In this document: in pieces, positions 1 through 7,721 of the stretch
How the letters are laid out: each line of letters begins with the position of its first letter
Position numbering within the stretch: the stretch's first letter is position 1
Assembly: GCA_023391625.1 (NCBI GenBank)
Contig: JAEWAN010000034.1
Span: forward strand, 248,001 to 312,000
DNA: 64,000 nt
Reading direction: 5' to 3'
From: Bacteroidota bacterium
GTDB taxonomy: Bacteria; Bacteroidota; Bacteroidia; Bacteroidales; Paludibacteraceae
Program-made: the position numbers and the translations under genes
The notes under the pieces: generated by a model
The model's database searches: none
What the model was told of the DNA's origin: nothing
Seen by the model: the letters and a program-made list of their open reading frames with translations, nothing else

Positions 1-604
1 TTACATCATCGGGAGATAACCCTTTAATTCCTAATTCCTGTTGGCGTTCTTTCATGCCTTCATCCCAAGAGCGCAAGCCAACAATAAGTGCTTTGGATGT
101 ATCAAATTTACCCGGTAATATATCTGTTATTTGTTTATCACTCATTCCCAGACAGGCCGTTAATGCCATGGCATGATAACCTTTGTATTCATCATAGGGT
201 AGGGTTATATCCGGATGGGCATCAATCCATATCACGGCAACATCGTCTGGATATTTTTCAGCCAGATAAGTGAATGGAACTACACTGACAGAACATTCTC
301 CTCCTAAGGTAACAATCCTATCCGGTGTGTTTTCCCGTAATTTTTCAAGTGCAGATTTTGTTTGTTCAAGGATAATCCGGTAAGCACAGATTCCGTTTTC
401 CGTTTCCCGATCGTTTATATCCAGAGATACCGGTACTTCTACGGTCTGGTGGGCACTTTCCGGAGCAAGCAAGTTTAAAATATGAGCTCCTAAATAATAA
501 CCCCTTGAGGCATCTTCTACCGGAATATCCGGTATCCAGTGTGCTATTATACCACCTTGCCACTGAGGGTAAACCAGACGAATGGTAGTTAGTTTATCTT
601 TCAT
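1..604 (-). CDS. Arginase/agmatinase-family protein, C-terminus beyond the window
   Basis: The first 201 codons of a ureohydrolase-fold protein are visible; the reading frame stays open to base 1. The metal-binding signature DAHPD lies at residues 128-132, followed by H144, and GLRSWDE at about 177-182. The position that is normally GGDH (first metal ligand His) reads GGEC at 101-104, so one Mn ligand is replaced by Cys. Several arginase-like families of unknown substrate carry Cys there, so arginase or agmatinase activity should not be assumed. The ATG at 604 lies downstream of a near-consensus promoter and an inverted repeat. The gene is monocistronic on its 5' side. Confidence is high for the family and low for the substrate. 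Confidence 0.85.
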   Translation of the reverse strand, partial: MKDKLTTIRLVYPQWQGGIIAHWIPDIPVEDASRGYYLGAHILNLLAPESAHQTVEVPVSLDINDRETENGICAYRIILEQTKSALEKLRENTPDRIVTLGGECSVSVVPFTYLAEKYPDDVAVIWIDAHPDITLPYDEYKGYHAMALTACLGMSDKQITDILPGKFDTSKALIVGLRSWDEGMKERQQELGIKGLSPDDV

Positions 605-625
605 AGTTTGATTCTTTCTTTTATA

Positions 626-646
626 TGTACAAATTCAAATTGTACA
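626..646 (-). promoter_or_regulatory. Inverted repeat, candidate operator of the arginase-like gene
   Basis: Perfect 7-bp arms TGTACAA and TTGTACA are separated by 7 bp. The site lies 22-42 bp upstream of the start codon and downstream of the predicted transcription start, so it would be in the 5' UTR. It could be a repressor site or an RNA hairpin. Confidence 0.45.
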
Positions 647-704
647 TTGTGAGATACAGAAAAAATAGTTTTCCAAAATATGCTGTTATTCCGGCTTTTC
701 GTTA

Positions 705-736
705 CAAAATTAAAGAATAGCAATTGTTTATACAAA
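705..736 (-). promoter_or_regulatory. Bacteroidota-type promoter for the arginase-like gene
   Basis: On the minus strand TTTG (736-733), a 20-bp spacer and TAATTTTG (712-705) fit the TTTG-N19-21-TAnnTTTG consensus exactly. Transcription would start near 700. Confidence 0.7.
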
Positions 737-792
737 AACTGTATTTGTAGATATGAACTGTAATAAGAGGGAAAAGGCGAGAAATCCGGTTT

Positions 793-819
793 ATAAAAAG
801 AAAGTTTATTTCTTTTTAT
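793..819 (-). terminator. AT-rich terminator-like hairpin after the acyltransferase gene
   Basis: Arms ATAAAAAGAAA and TTTCTTTTTAT pair perfectly over 11 bp around a 5-base loop, about 50 bp past the acyltransferase stop codon. The stem is weak because it has almost no GC, so the assignment is tentative. Confidence 0.4.
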
Positions 820-867
820 CTTGCATTGGAATAAAAGGAGAATAGAGAAAATGCTGTTTTAACTTAT

Positions 868-1845
868 TTATTTTTGTTCGGATTCGCTTTGTACTGCGGC
901 AGCCTGTTTGCTTTTTCTGTATGCTTCCAGCGATTCGGGTGTCGTTTTCCACCGCCTGTGCATCCAAACCCACTGATCCGGGTAGGTATTTACAATATCT
1001 TCTATTACTTTAGTTTGGCGTTGGGTATTTTCCCATAGGTCAGATTCAGTGTTTCCGGTGTTAATAACAGGAAGTTCCGGATATATGATGAAACGATAGT
1101 TTCCGTCTTCTTTCCGGGTCATAGCCATCGGTACAATTAACGCTCCGGTTTCCAAAGCAAGCCTTGAAGCTCCTAAAGGAGTATAAGCTTGTTTGCCCAT
1201 AAAATCAACGAATACACCTTTCACCTTAGTATCCTGATCTATCATCAGAATAAGACATTCTCCTTTGCGAAGAGATTCCAATAGCTTTTGATATGAACCT
1301 TCGCGAGTAATGTTTTTCATTCCCCTGTGTCCTCTGAACTTGACCATCAGATTCTCCAGTATCTGGGCCTTCATCGCTTTACTGGCGGCTGAGGTTTCAT
1401 ATCCGAGCATTGGGGGCGTGATTGCGGCAAATTCCCACGAACTTAGATGGGGAATGAGGCAGATTACTCCTTTTTTCTTTTCATAGGCTTTTTTTAGGTT
1501 TTCTTCCCCTACAACTTCTATGATGGAAAAAAAACGTTCTTTATCGGCCACATGTGAAAATGCCATGTAGTCAAAAAATGACCGTATGTTTTCTATGAAC
1601 ACATTCCTGGCTATCGTTTCACGCTCTGACTGGCTTTTGGTCTGCCCATAAATCATTTCCAGATTGGTTAATGCTCTTTCGCGCGATTTGTCCGCCATTT
1701 TGTAAAATAGTGTTCCGACAAATCCCGCAAAACTTCTAACTGCGGCCAAAGGCAGGAGTCTGAATATCAAAATTGTCATATACAGGAGGGGATATAAAAG
1801 CGTTATAACCAGATTCCTGCGAAAAGCTTTTTTGTCAAATTTCAT
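868..1845 (-). CDS. Lysophospholipid / lipid A acyltransferase family protein (LpxL/HtrB-like)
   Basis: 325 residues, normal for the LPLAT/HtrB family. A hydrophobic segment near residues 13-33 anchors it to the inner membrane. The catalytic HX4(D/E)-type motif reads HLSSWE at 133-138, and a second conserved block, MIDQDTKVKGVF, lies near 200. Family members move an acyl chain from acyl-ACP to a lipid A precursor or lysophospholipid. Which late acylation step this one performs, or whether it acts on an ornithine- or glycine-type lipid, cannot be told from sequence. It is transcribed alone in the direction of the arginase-like gene, with 281 bp separating it from era. Confidence 0.85.
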   Translation of the reverse strand: MKFDKKAFRRNLVITLLYPLLYMTILIFRLLPLAAVRSFAGFVGTLFYKMADKSRERALTNLEMIYGQTKSQSERETIARNVFIENIRSFFDYMAFSHVADKERFFSIIEVVGEENLKKAYEKKKGVICLIPHLSSWEFAAITPPMLGYETSAASKAMKAQILENLMVKFRGHRGMKNITREGSYQKLLESLRKGECLILMIDQDTKVKGVFVDFMGKQAYTPLGASRLALETGALIVPMAMTRKEDGNYRFIIYPELPVINTGNTESDLWENTQRQTKVIEDIVNTYPDQWVWMHRRWKTTPESLEAYRKSKQAAAVQSESEQK

Positions 1846-2029
1846 TGTTTAATGTGAATAATCACAATCTTTTTACCTACCTGTTTATATCCGGGTGTAG
1901 TGACCTGTATTCGGTACGGATAGAGGTTTTGCTTTTGCAGCCAGAATTAAATCAGATAAAATACGTTAGTTTTACCTATTGATTTTTATAATATTAATTT
2001 TCAGAGAATTCGTAATATCTTTTTATATA

Positions 2030-2047
2030 GGGGGATATCCTTTCCCC
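2030..2047 (-). terminator. Possible era terminator
   Basis: A short GGGG/CCCC hairpin lies about 80 bp past the era stop, followed on the minus strand by an AT-rich run ending in AAAAAG. It has no clean U-tract, so this is a weak call. The remaining 1846-2126 interval shows nothing else I recognise. Confidence 0.25.
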
Positions 2048-2126
2048 GTAAATTTCACGCTTCTATGAGTTTGTATATATAAATAACGTAAAAAAGGAAA
2101 AATAAGTATTTTATCGTTAAAGCAAA

Positions 2127-3005
2127 TTACAGGTTGTAACCGAAATTACGCAGTTTATTGTCTTTATTTCTCCAGTCCTTTTCTACCTTGACAAATAATT
2201 CCAGAAATACTTTTTTCTCAAAGAAAGCTTCTATATCTTTTCTGGCTTCCATGCCGACTTTTTTCAGGGATTTTCCTCCGTGTCCTATTATGATTCCTTT
2301 TTGGGAATCTCTTTCCACATAAATAACAGCGTTGATACGAATCAGGTTATTTTCTTCTTTAAATTGCTCTACTTCCACTTCTACTGAATAGGGTATTTCC
2401 TTGTCGTAATTTAAAAGAATTTTCTCCCGGATAATTTCAGTTACGAAGAAACGAGCCGGTTTATCGGTCAGTTGGTCTTTATCGAAGAAAGGAGGTGAAT
2501 CCGGCAGCAATTCAACAATACGTTTAAAAACAATATCAACATTGAATTTATTAATTGCGGAAATAGGTATAACTTCGGCACGGGGCATTACTTCCTTCCA
2601 TCTTTCCACCAGTTGAATCAGCTTTTCCTGGTCAATTAAATCTATTTTATTAATAATTAGAATAAGAGGAGCCGCGTTTTGGTTTACGTTTTCAACAAAC
2701 TCCTTGTTCTTTTCATAAGTGTCAAAAACATCGGTGACATATAGCAGGACATCCGCATCTTTTAAAGCAGATGTTGAAAATTTCAACATGGATTCCTGTA
2801 AACGGTAGTTGGGCTTTAATACTCCCGGTGTATCGGAATATACGATCTGGAAATCTTCTCCGTTTACTATGCCCATGATCCGGTGGCGGGTAGTCTGTGC
2901 CTTAGAAGTTATAATTGAGATACGTTCACCTACTAATGTGTTCATGAGTGTAGACTTTCCTACGTTTGGATTGCCTACTATATTTACAAAACCTGATTTA
3001 TGCAT
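2127..3005 (-). CDS. era: GTPase Era, 16S rRNA-binding ribosome assembly factor
   Basis: 292 residues with the complete Era layout. The GTPase domain has G1 GNPNVGKS at 11-18, G3 DTPG at 58-61, G4 NKID at 119-122 and G5 SAI. The C-terminal KH domain carries the IIGHGGKSLKKVG loop. Era binds the 3' end of 16S rRNA and helps 30S maturation at the inner face of the membrane. The start ATG at 3005 gives the standard N-terminus ending its first strand in the P-loop. The gene is divergent from the sensor kinase with only 120 bp between them. Confidence 0.97.
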   Translation of the reverse strand: MHKSGFVNIVGNPNVGKSTLMNTLVGERISIITSKAQTTRHRIMGIVNGEDFQIVYSDTPGVLKPNYRLQESMLKFSTSALKDADVLLYVTDVFDTYEKNKEFVENVNQNAAPLILIINKIDLIDQEKLIQLVERWKEVMPRAEVIPISAINKFNVDIVFKRIVELLPDSPPFFDKDQLTDKPARFFVTEIIREKILLNYDKEIPYSVEVEVEQFKEENNLIRINAVIYVERDSQKGIIIGHGGKSLKKVGMEARKDIEAFFEKKVFLELFVKVEKDWRNKDNKLRNFGYNL

Positions 3006-3033
3006 AACATTTATTATTTGGTCAGCAAAGATA

Positions 3034-3061
3034 CAAAATTATATAGGATTCTTTAAATTTG
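3034..3061. promoter_or_regulatory. Back-to-back -7 elements between era and the sensor kinase
   Basis: CAAAATTA at 3034-3041 is TAATTTTG on the minus strand, for era. TAAATTTG at 3054-3061 faces the kinase gene. Neither has a clean -33 TTTG. The two start sites would lie within about 40 bp, so the promoters probably overlap. Confidence 0.5.
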
Positions 3062-3125
3062 CATAGCTATACTAATTTTACTTTTCAAGCGTTTTATATA
3101 CACTGCGCTATAAATGTTATAATAA

Positions 3126-4298
3126 ATGAAAAACAGTAAGGATTTATATGTCGTATCCCAACGGCTGAAATTGATATTCATAGGTGTTGCTTTTATCATT
3201 GTCGCAATCTCCACTTTTTTCACCAATAGACTGGCTAACTCCCTGAGAAAAGAAGAACAAAAAAAGATAGAAATATGGGCGGAAGCCACCCGTTTGCTCG
3301 CGGTAACGGATATTGAAGATAATATGGTTAACAACATTGTCCTGCAAATTATATCCGGTAATACGACGATACCTATTATCATAACAGATAGCGGAAAACA
3401 TGTAACGGACACTAGAAACCTGAAAAACGTTCCATCCGGCAATAAGGAGGAATATTATGCTAAGTGTATAGAAAAATTCAGCGAAAAACGTCCTCCTATT
3501 ATCCTCCAGTCTATCAATGACTATATGTACGTATATTATGATGATTCTTCTTTATTGAAACAATTATCGTATTTTCCTTACGTGCAGCTGGGCATCATCA
3601 TTGTCTTTATACTTGTGGCGCTCTTTGCTTTCAGGAGTACAAAGAACGCAGAACAAAACCGGGTATGGGTGGGACTGTCCAAAGAGACGGCTCATCAACT
3701 GGGCACTCCCATATCATCATTGCTGGCATGGTCGGAATTGCTCAGAGCCAAGTATCCTGAGGATAAATTGCTGGGAGAAATGGATAAAGATATAAACCGT
3801 CTGAGGGTTATAGCCGAACGGTTTTCCAAAATAGGGTCAGTTCCTGATTTACAAACAGTGGAGCTGAAAGAGACATTGCAAAATGCAGTTCAGTATGTTA
3901 GTAACCGCTCTTCCAGGAAAGTAAATATGCAATGTCATTTCTCCGGGAATGATCCGGTATTTGTAGAACTGAATACTCCTCTTTTTGAATGGGTTATTGA
4001 GAACTTATGTAAAAACGCTATTGATGCGATGGAGGGTGAAGGAGCTATTGATATTTTTGTTCAAAAGAAGGAAGAAGAGGTTCTGATTGATGTAAAAGAC
4101 AATGGTAAAGGAATGGAGAAGAAACAGTTTAAGGCTGTATTTTCTCCCGGTTATACAACTAAAAAGCGGGGATGGGGCTTAGGTTTGTCTTTGGCGAAAC
4201 GAATTATAGAAGAATATCATCAGGGCAAGATTTTTGTAAAACAATCAGAAGCAAATGTAGGTACGACATTCCGTATTATCCTGAAAGCAAAACAATAA
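3126..4298 (+). CDS. Membrane sensor histidine kinase (orphan)
   Basis: 390 residues. Transmembrane segments lie at about 14-33 and 153-169 and frame a periplasmic domain of roughly 115 residues. The H-box ETAHQLGTPISS places the phosphoacceptor at H190. The N-box ENLCKNAIDAM, the DNGKGM motif and GWGLGLSL form a HATPase_c domain. No HAMP domain is obvious between TM2 and the H-box. No response regulator is adjacent: the neighbours are era and a MATE exporter. It ends at a strong terminator, so it is transcribed alone. The stimulus is unknown. Confidence 0.9.
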   Translation: MKNSKDLYVVSQRLKLIFIGVAFIIVAISTFFTNRLANSLRKEEQKKIEIWAEATRLLAVTDIEDNMVNNIVLQIISGNTTIPIIITDSGKHVTDTRNLKNVPSGNKEEYYAKCIEKFSEKRPPIILQSINDYMYVYYDDSSLLKQLSYFPYVQLGIIIVFILVALFAFRSTKNAEQNRVWVGLSKETAHQLGTPISSLLAWSELLRAKYPEDKLLGEMDKDINRLRVIAERFSKIGSVPDLQTVELKETLQNAVQYVSNRSSRKVNMQCHFSGNDPVFVELNTPLFEWVIENLCKNAIDAMEGEGAIDIFVQKKEEEVLIDVKDNGKGMEKKQFKAVFSPGYTTKKRGWGLGLSLAKRIIEEYHQGKIFVKQSEANVGTTFRIILKAKQ

Positions 4299-4320
4299 AT
4301 CTTCTTGTACAGAGTCCGGA

Positions 4321-4356
4321 GGGTATGCTTTTTCGTTTAAAAGCATACCCTTTTTT
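4321..4356 (+). terminator. Strong intrinsic terminator after the kinase gene
   Basis: GGGTATGCTTTT (4321-4332) pairs perfectly with AAAAGCATACCC (4339-4350) and is followed by TTTTTT. It begins 22 bp after the kinase stop codon. Confidence 0.9.
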
Positions 4357-4439
4357 ATTAAAGCGAATTGCTGCCAGAATCTTTTTATTATTGATAAATA
4401 AATATAGTTGTGCAAAAAGGAGTATTCCGGAAAATAAGC

Positions 4440-4447
4440 TAACTTTG
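4440..4447 (+). promoter_or_regulatory. -7 element for the MATE gene
   Basis: TAACTTTG matches TAnnTTTG and lies 31 bp before the ATG. No convincing -33 element was found at the usual distance. Confidence 0.45.
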
Positions 4448-4478
4448 TGACCCAATAGAAAATTAGTTCCCATCTTAT

Positions 4479-5864
4479 ATGCCGAAATCAAGTGTTATAA
4501 CAGAAAAGCTGGCGACCGAAAGTATCGGTAAACTGATATTTTTATACTCGCTTCCTGCTATTATAGGAACTGTGGTCATGTCGTTATATAACATAGTGGA
4601 CAGGGTGTTTATCGGGCAGGGAGTGGGAGAGTATGCCATTTCCGGTTTGGCTCTGACTTTTCCTTTCATGAATGTTTTGACGGCTTTCGGCATGCTTATA
4701 GGCAGTGGCGCTGCTGCCCGTATATCTATCACAATGGGGATGGGCGATAAGGAAAAGGCTGAAAATATACTGGCAAACGCTTTGGTACTTACTTTTATTG
4801 TTTCCGGTGTTGCAATAGTGTTTTCTTATATTTTTATGGGTGATTTGCTCCGGCTTTTCGGAGGGACGGAAAACACCATCGGCTATGCGGAAGACTATAT
4901 GCTGATTATTATTCCGGGATCTATTTTCTCCGCCCTGAACTATGGTTTTAATAACATAATGCGTGCATGCGGATATCCCCAGAAGGCAATGTGGACAATG
5001 ATTATTTGTGCAGGGGTAAATGTAGTATTGGATGCCGTATTTATTTTCGGTTTTGATATGGGGATAAGAGGCGCTGCTTATGCTACGAACATATCATTTA
5101 TTGTCGGTACAGTTTGGGTATTATCTCATTTTTTACTGCCGGGGACGATTTTGCGTTTCCACTGGAAAAAATTCAAACTGGACTTTAGTATCATCAAATC
5201 CATTTTAAGCATAGGGCTTTCTCCTTTCAGTATGCAGGTTGCCATGAGTTGTGTAGTGGTGTTGATCAATGTACAATTAATCAAATACGGAGGTGATTTA
5301 GCCATCGGGGCATATAGCATAGTCAACAGTGTATCAACATTGGTTGTTATGACCATTATTGGCCTTAACCAGGGGATACAGCCTATTTTGGGATATAACT
5401 ACGGTGCTCAATTGTATCACCGGATGTTCGGCGTTTTGCGTATTGCGGTTATTGTGGCTACCTGTGTTTCCACGACCGGTTTCATTTTGAGTACTTTCAT
5501 TCCGGGTTATATGGCACGTTTATTTACTCCCCATCCGGAATTGATAGCTATTGCATCCAACGCATTGAAAATAGCCATGATGGTTTTCCCTATCATTGGT
5601 TTTCAGATTGTAGTGTCCAACTTCTTTCAGTCTATTGGTAAAGCCGGAATATCTATTTTTCTTAGTCTGACAAGGCAGTTTATATTCTTAATACCATGCC
5701 TGCTGATTCTTCCTCCTATATTCGGATTGAATGGCGCGTGGGCAGCCTTGCCTGTTTCCGATTTCCTGGCAACCATTGTTGCAATTTTTACCTTACTGGT
5801 TTTTATGAAAAAATTCAGGCAGGAACATGGATATAACGGTCACGATAGTCACTCAAGTATTTAA
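4479..5864 (+). CDS. MATE family multidrug efflux transporter
   Basis: 461 residues, strongly hydrophobic, with about twelve membrane segments and the two-fold MatE arrangement. The first half includes the LYNIVDRVFIGQGVG segment and the second half GLNQGIQPILGYNYGAQ, both typical of the NorM/DinF-like branch. Members export cationic drugs or metabolites in exchange for Na+ or H+. It has its own promoter after the kinase terminator and ends convergently with the DUF3868 gene. The substrate is not predictable from sequence. Confidence 0.93.
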   Translation: MPKSSVITEKLATESIGKLIFLYSLPAIIGTVVMSLYNIVDRVFIGQGVGEYAISGLALTFPFMNVLTAFGMLIGSGAAARISITMGMGDKEKAENILANALVLTFIVSGVAIVFSYIFMGDLLRLFGGTENTIGYAEDYMLIIIPGSIFSALNYGFNNIMRACGYPQKAMWTMIICAGVNVVLDAVFIFGFDMGIRGAAYATNISFIVGTVWVLSHFLLPGTILRFHWKKFKLDFSIIKSILSIGLSPFSMQVAMSCVVVLINVQLIKYGGDLAIGAYSIVNSVSTLVVMTIIGLNQGIQPILGYNYGAQLYHRMFGVLRIAVIVATCVSTTGFILSTFIPGYMARLFTPHPELIAIASNALKIAMMVFPIIGFQIVVSNFFQSIGKAGISIFLSLTRQFIFLIPCLLILPPIFGLNGAWAALPVSDFLATIVAIFTLLVFMKKFRQEHGYNGHDSHSSI

Positions 5865-5892
5865 AAATTCACCGATATGTTCTCTTTTTAGC

Positions 5893-5920
5893 AAAAGGTA
5901 AACGTAAGTATTGCCTTTTT
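5893..5920. terminator. Shared hairpin between the MATE and DUF3868 genes
   Basis: AAAAGGTAA pairs with TTGCCTTTT (one T-G wobble) around a 9-base loop, and a T or A run lies on either strand. It sits between two convergent stop codons and can serve both genes. Confidence 0.65.
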
Positions 5921-5935
5921 ATCTGGTCATAAAAA

Positions 5936-6448
5936 TCAGAATAAGTCAATATCCGGGAAAAGAGAAAATACATAACGTTCTCCCTCTACGGAGTCGCATT
6001 TACATCCTGTTAGCTCTTCTTTAAAAAACATATCCGCATCATTCATCCATGGTTGGTATGGAATAGTATCCTGGTAATTGATACTTTGCGTTTTCCCTTT
6101 TTTATAACGTGCCCGGTACTTGGGTGCTTTATCAAATCCATTTTTATTGAAATATAATTTCCGATCTAAAATTTTATCTCTTTTTCTTCCGGCCAATACG
6201 ATGGCTGGTAGTTCCATACTTTCAGTTCCAACAGATGAACGCAATATAGGAGTGATTACAAGCATCTGTTGGAGAGTTAGCTCCAGATTATCAGCCTGAA
6301 TTTTCATGCCAATAATGACTTGTTCTTGTGTTTCAACTATTTCAACACCTTCTATTGTCACAAGGTGTTTAGGGCTAATTTGCGCGTATGTATACAATGA
6401 AGGAATAAAAAATAGCAAAACAAGCAAATAAACATTTTTTGTTCTCAT
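5936..6448 (-). CDS. DUF3868-type protein, apparently short
   Basis: 170 residues with a signal peptide (MRTKNVYLLVLLFFIPSLYT, then YAQ). The body resembles the N-terminal DUF3868 domain found in Bacteroidales minor fimbria loci (Mfa-type), including the conserved conversion to TIPYQPWM and a GCKCD motif. Family members I know are usually longer and carry a further C-terminal, often OmpA-like, part; this one stops right after the domain. It follows the DUF3575 gene by 12 bp, so the two are an operon. No fimbrillin gene is nearby. It may be a remnant of a fimbrial locus or a short stand-alone version. Confidence 0.65.
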   Translation of the reverse strand: MRTKNVYLLVLLFFIPSLYTYAQISPKHLVTIEGVEIVETQEQVIIGMKIQADNLELTLQQMLVITPILRSSVGTESMELPAIVLAGRKRDKILDRKLYFNKNGFDKAPKYRARYKKGKTQSINYQDTIPYQPWMNDADMFFKEELTGCKCDSVEGERYVFSLFPDIDLF

Positions 6449-6460
6449 AATAGGATCAGT

Positions 6461-7027
6461 TTAAAAGATGAAGTAAACAAAAGATAAATTAACCCGGGTT
6501 ATTCCCCAATAATTGTAAGATCCACGCCCCAGTAGAGCGCTGTTATCTTCGCTTCCGTACTTAGTGTAATCCATATAAGCATATCCGGCTCCCAATGCGG
6601 CTTCCAAATTCCAGCGTTTGCCCAAAATCCATTGATACCCAATGCTTACTCCACCTCCGCTAAGCCATCCTTCAAACCGTTTGTCTTTCAATGAGCGGAA
6701 AGAAAAATAAGGAAATTTTACATTCGCGACATTAAATCCGGCACCATGTATGTGTACTCCGAAAAACAATCCGTTAAATTGTTCGCAAAGCCAATAACGC
6801 AACTCTGGCTGAACCAGCCAGTGCTGGAACCTTTTGTTATCTTTAAATTTCCATGGATTATAACCCGTGGCTATATCCAAAGTCAACTTTTCGGTGAGTC
6901 CCACTTCCATGATGAGATTAAGGGTTAGGGTAGAGCCATATATAAGGTTTGTCTTGGACGTCAGTTTCTGTCCGTATAAAGGAATGATACAAATAAATGC
7001 AATGAAAAGGAGCAGGTGTTTTTTCAT
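6461..7027 (-). CDS. DUF3575 outer-membrane barrel-type protein
   Basis: 188 residues with a signal peptide (MKKHLLLFIAFICIIPLYG, then QK). Alternating hydrophobic strands, W-rich turns and a terminal Phe (FVYFIF) are typical of a small outer-membrane barrel. Residues 20-60 (KTNLIYGSTLTLNLIMEVGL and following) match the DUF3575 opening. In Bacteroidales, DUF3575 proteins stand at the head of Mfa-type fimbria loci; here only DUF3868 follows. A perfect 14-bp palindrome lies 38 bp upstream of the start codon. The precise role is unknown. Confidence 0.75.
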   Translation of the reverse strand: MKKHLLLFIAFICIIPLYGQKLTSKTNLIYGSTLTLNLIMEVGLTEKLTLDIATGYNPWKFKDNKRFQHWLVQPELRYWLCEQFNGLFFGVHIHGAGFNVANVKFPYFSFRSLKDKRFEGWLSGGGVSIGYQWILGKRWNLEAALGAGYAYMDYTKYGSEDNSALLGRGSYNYWGITRVNLSFVYFIF

Positions 7028-7064
7028 TTTTGGTACTTATTAAGTTTGTTTTTAAGGCATGGTT

Positions 7065-7078
7065 ATTCTTGCAAGAAT
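7065..7078. promoter_or_regulatory. Perfect 14-bp palindrome upstream of the DUF3575 gene
   Basis: ATTCTTGCAAGAAT is fully self-complementary and lies 38-51 bp upstream of the DUF3575 start. It is a candidate dimeric repressor or activator site; nothing identifies the factor. Confidence 0.4.
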
Positions 7079-7487
7079 GTGTTTTGCAGGACTAATGCCA
7101 TAAGTATATTAAATTTAAGCCGGAGAAAGAATTCTCTTTTTTAGGAATCATAAGGTTACTCCATATTTTGTTTCGTTGTATATAGGTAGAGCAAACAGGA
7201 CACACACAGTTTCTTATATTTACACCATAAATTCTTGTTAATGTAACAACTTGATGATTAGAAGGTTCATTTGTTATGAAAAATGTAAATACTTTGAGGT
7301 ATAGGATAAGAAAAGTCGGATTAAGTATGGGTCAGGAGATTTGTCTGTTATTTGACGAGTAATTGAATAAGAAAAAGTTTACACCGAATATGAACCGGGA
7401 ATGAATGAAATATTCCGTAGCTTTCTATAGTAATGTCACTTTAAGTAACATTTATAACAAACAGAAAATCTTTTTATTAGCAATATA
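7079..7487. other. Non-coding stretch before the methyltransferase
   Basis: 409 bases with no credible gene. A 28-codon plus-strand frame (7276-7362) begins with MKNVNTLRYRIRKVGLSMGQ and has no supporting context. I see no tRNA, repeat or clear hairpin. Confidence 0.5.
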
Positions 7488-7519
7488 TTTCCATTCCGAC
7501 AAAATATTACGTACCTTTG
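7488..7519 (+). promoter_or_regulatory. Promoter of the methyltransferase gene
   Basis: TTTC (7488-7491), 20 bp, then TACCTTTG (7512-7519). The -7 box is a full consensus match and the -33 box has one mismatch. The transcript would have a leader of about 200 nt. Confidence 0.6.
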
Positions 7520-7550
7520 CTGCATGACAAAAACAATTAAATCGGATCTG

Positions 7551-7629
7551 GTTTAGTAAACAATCTATGCATCTTGCGCAGATTGTCCTTTTGTATACTC
7601 TCAGATAACCCTTTTTGAGAGCATTCTCT
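7551..7629 (+). other. Structured 5' leader of the methyltransferase mRNA
   Basis: Three stems can be read in a row: GTTTA/TAAAC (7551-7561), ACAATCT/AGATTGT (7560-7566 with 7580-7586, extended by a GC-rich inner helix), and CTCTCA/TGAGAG (7598-7603 with 7616-7621). The last competes with AGAG/CTCT (7618-7629). The competing stems look like a switch. No known riboswitch consensus was recognised. 90 bases remain to the start codon. Confidence 0.4.
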
Positions 7630-7721
7630 TATTGTTATATATCTTTATTTTTTTAACCAGTATGCAATGTAAGGCACTATTGTGTTTTCATTTGTATACT
7701 ATTCATAAATATTTAAAAGTA

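Noticed and set aside
7276..7362. 28-codon frame MKNVNTLRYRIRKVGLSMGQ and on
   Set aside because: No promoter at a sensible distance, no neighbour in operon position and no recognised family; likely chance.
7632..7721. 30-residue N-terminal extension of the methyltransferase
   Set aside because: It lies in the structured leader and would place a membrane-like segment before a soluble enzyme whose relatives start at MSN.
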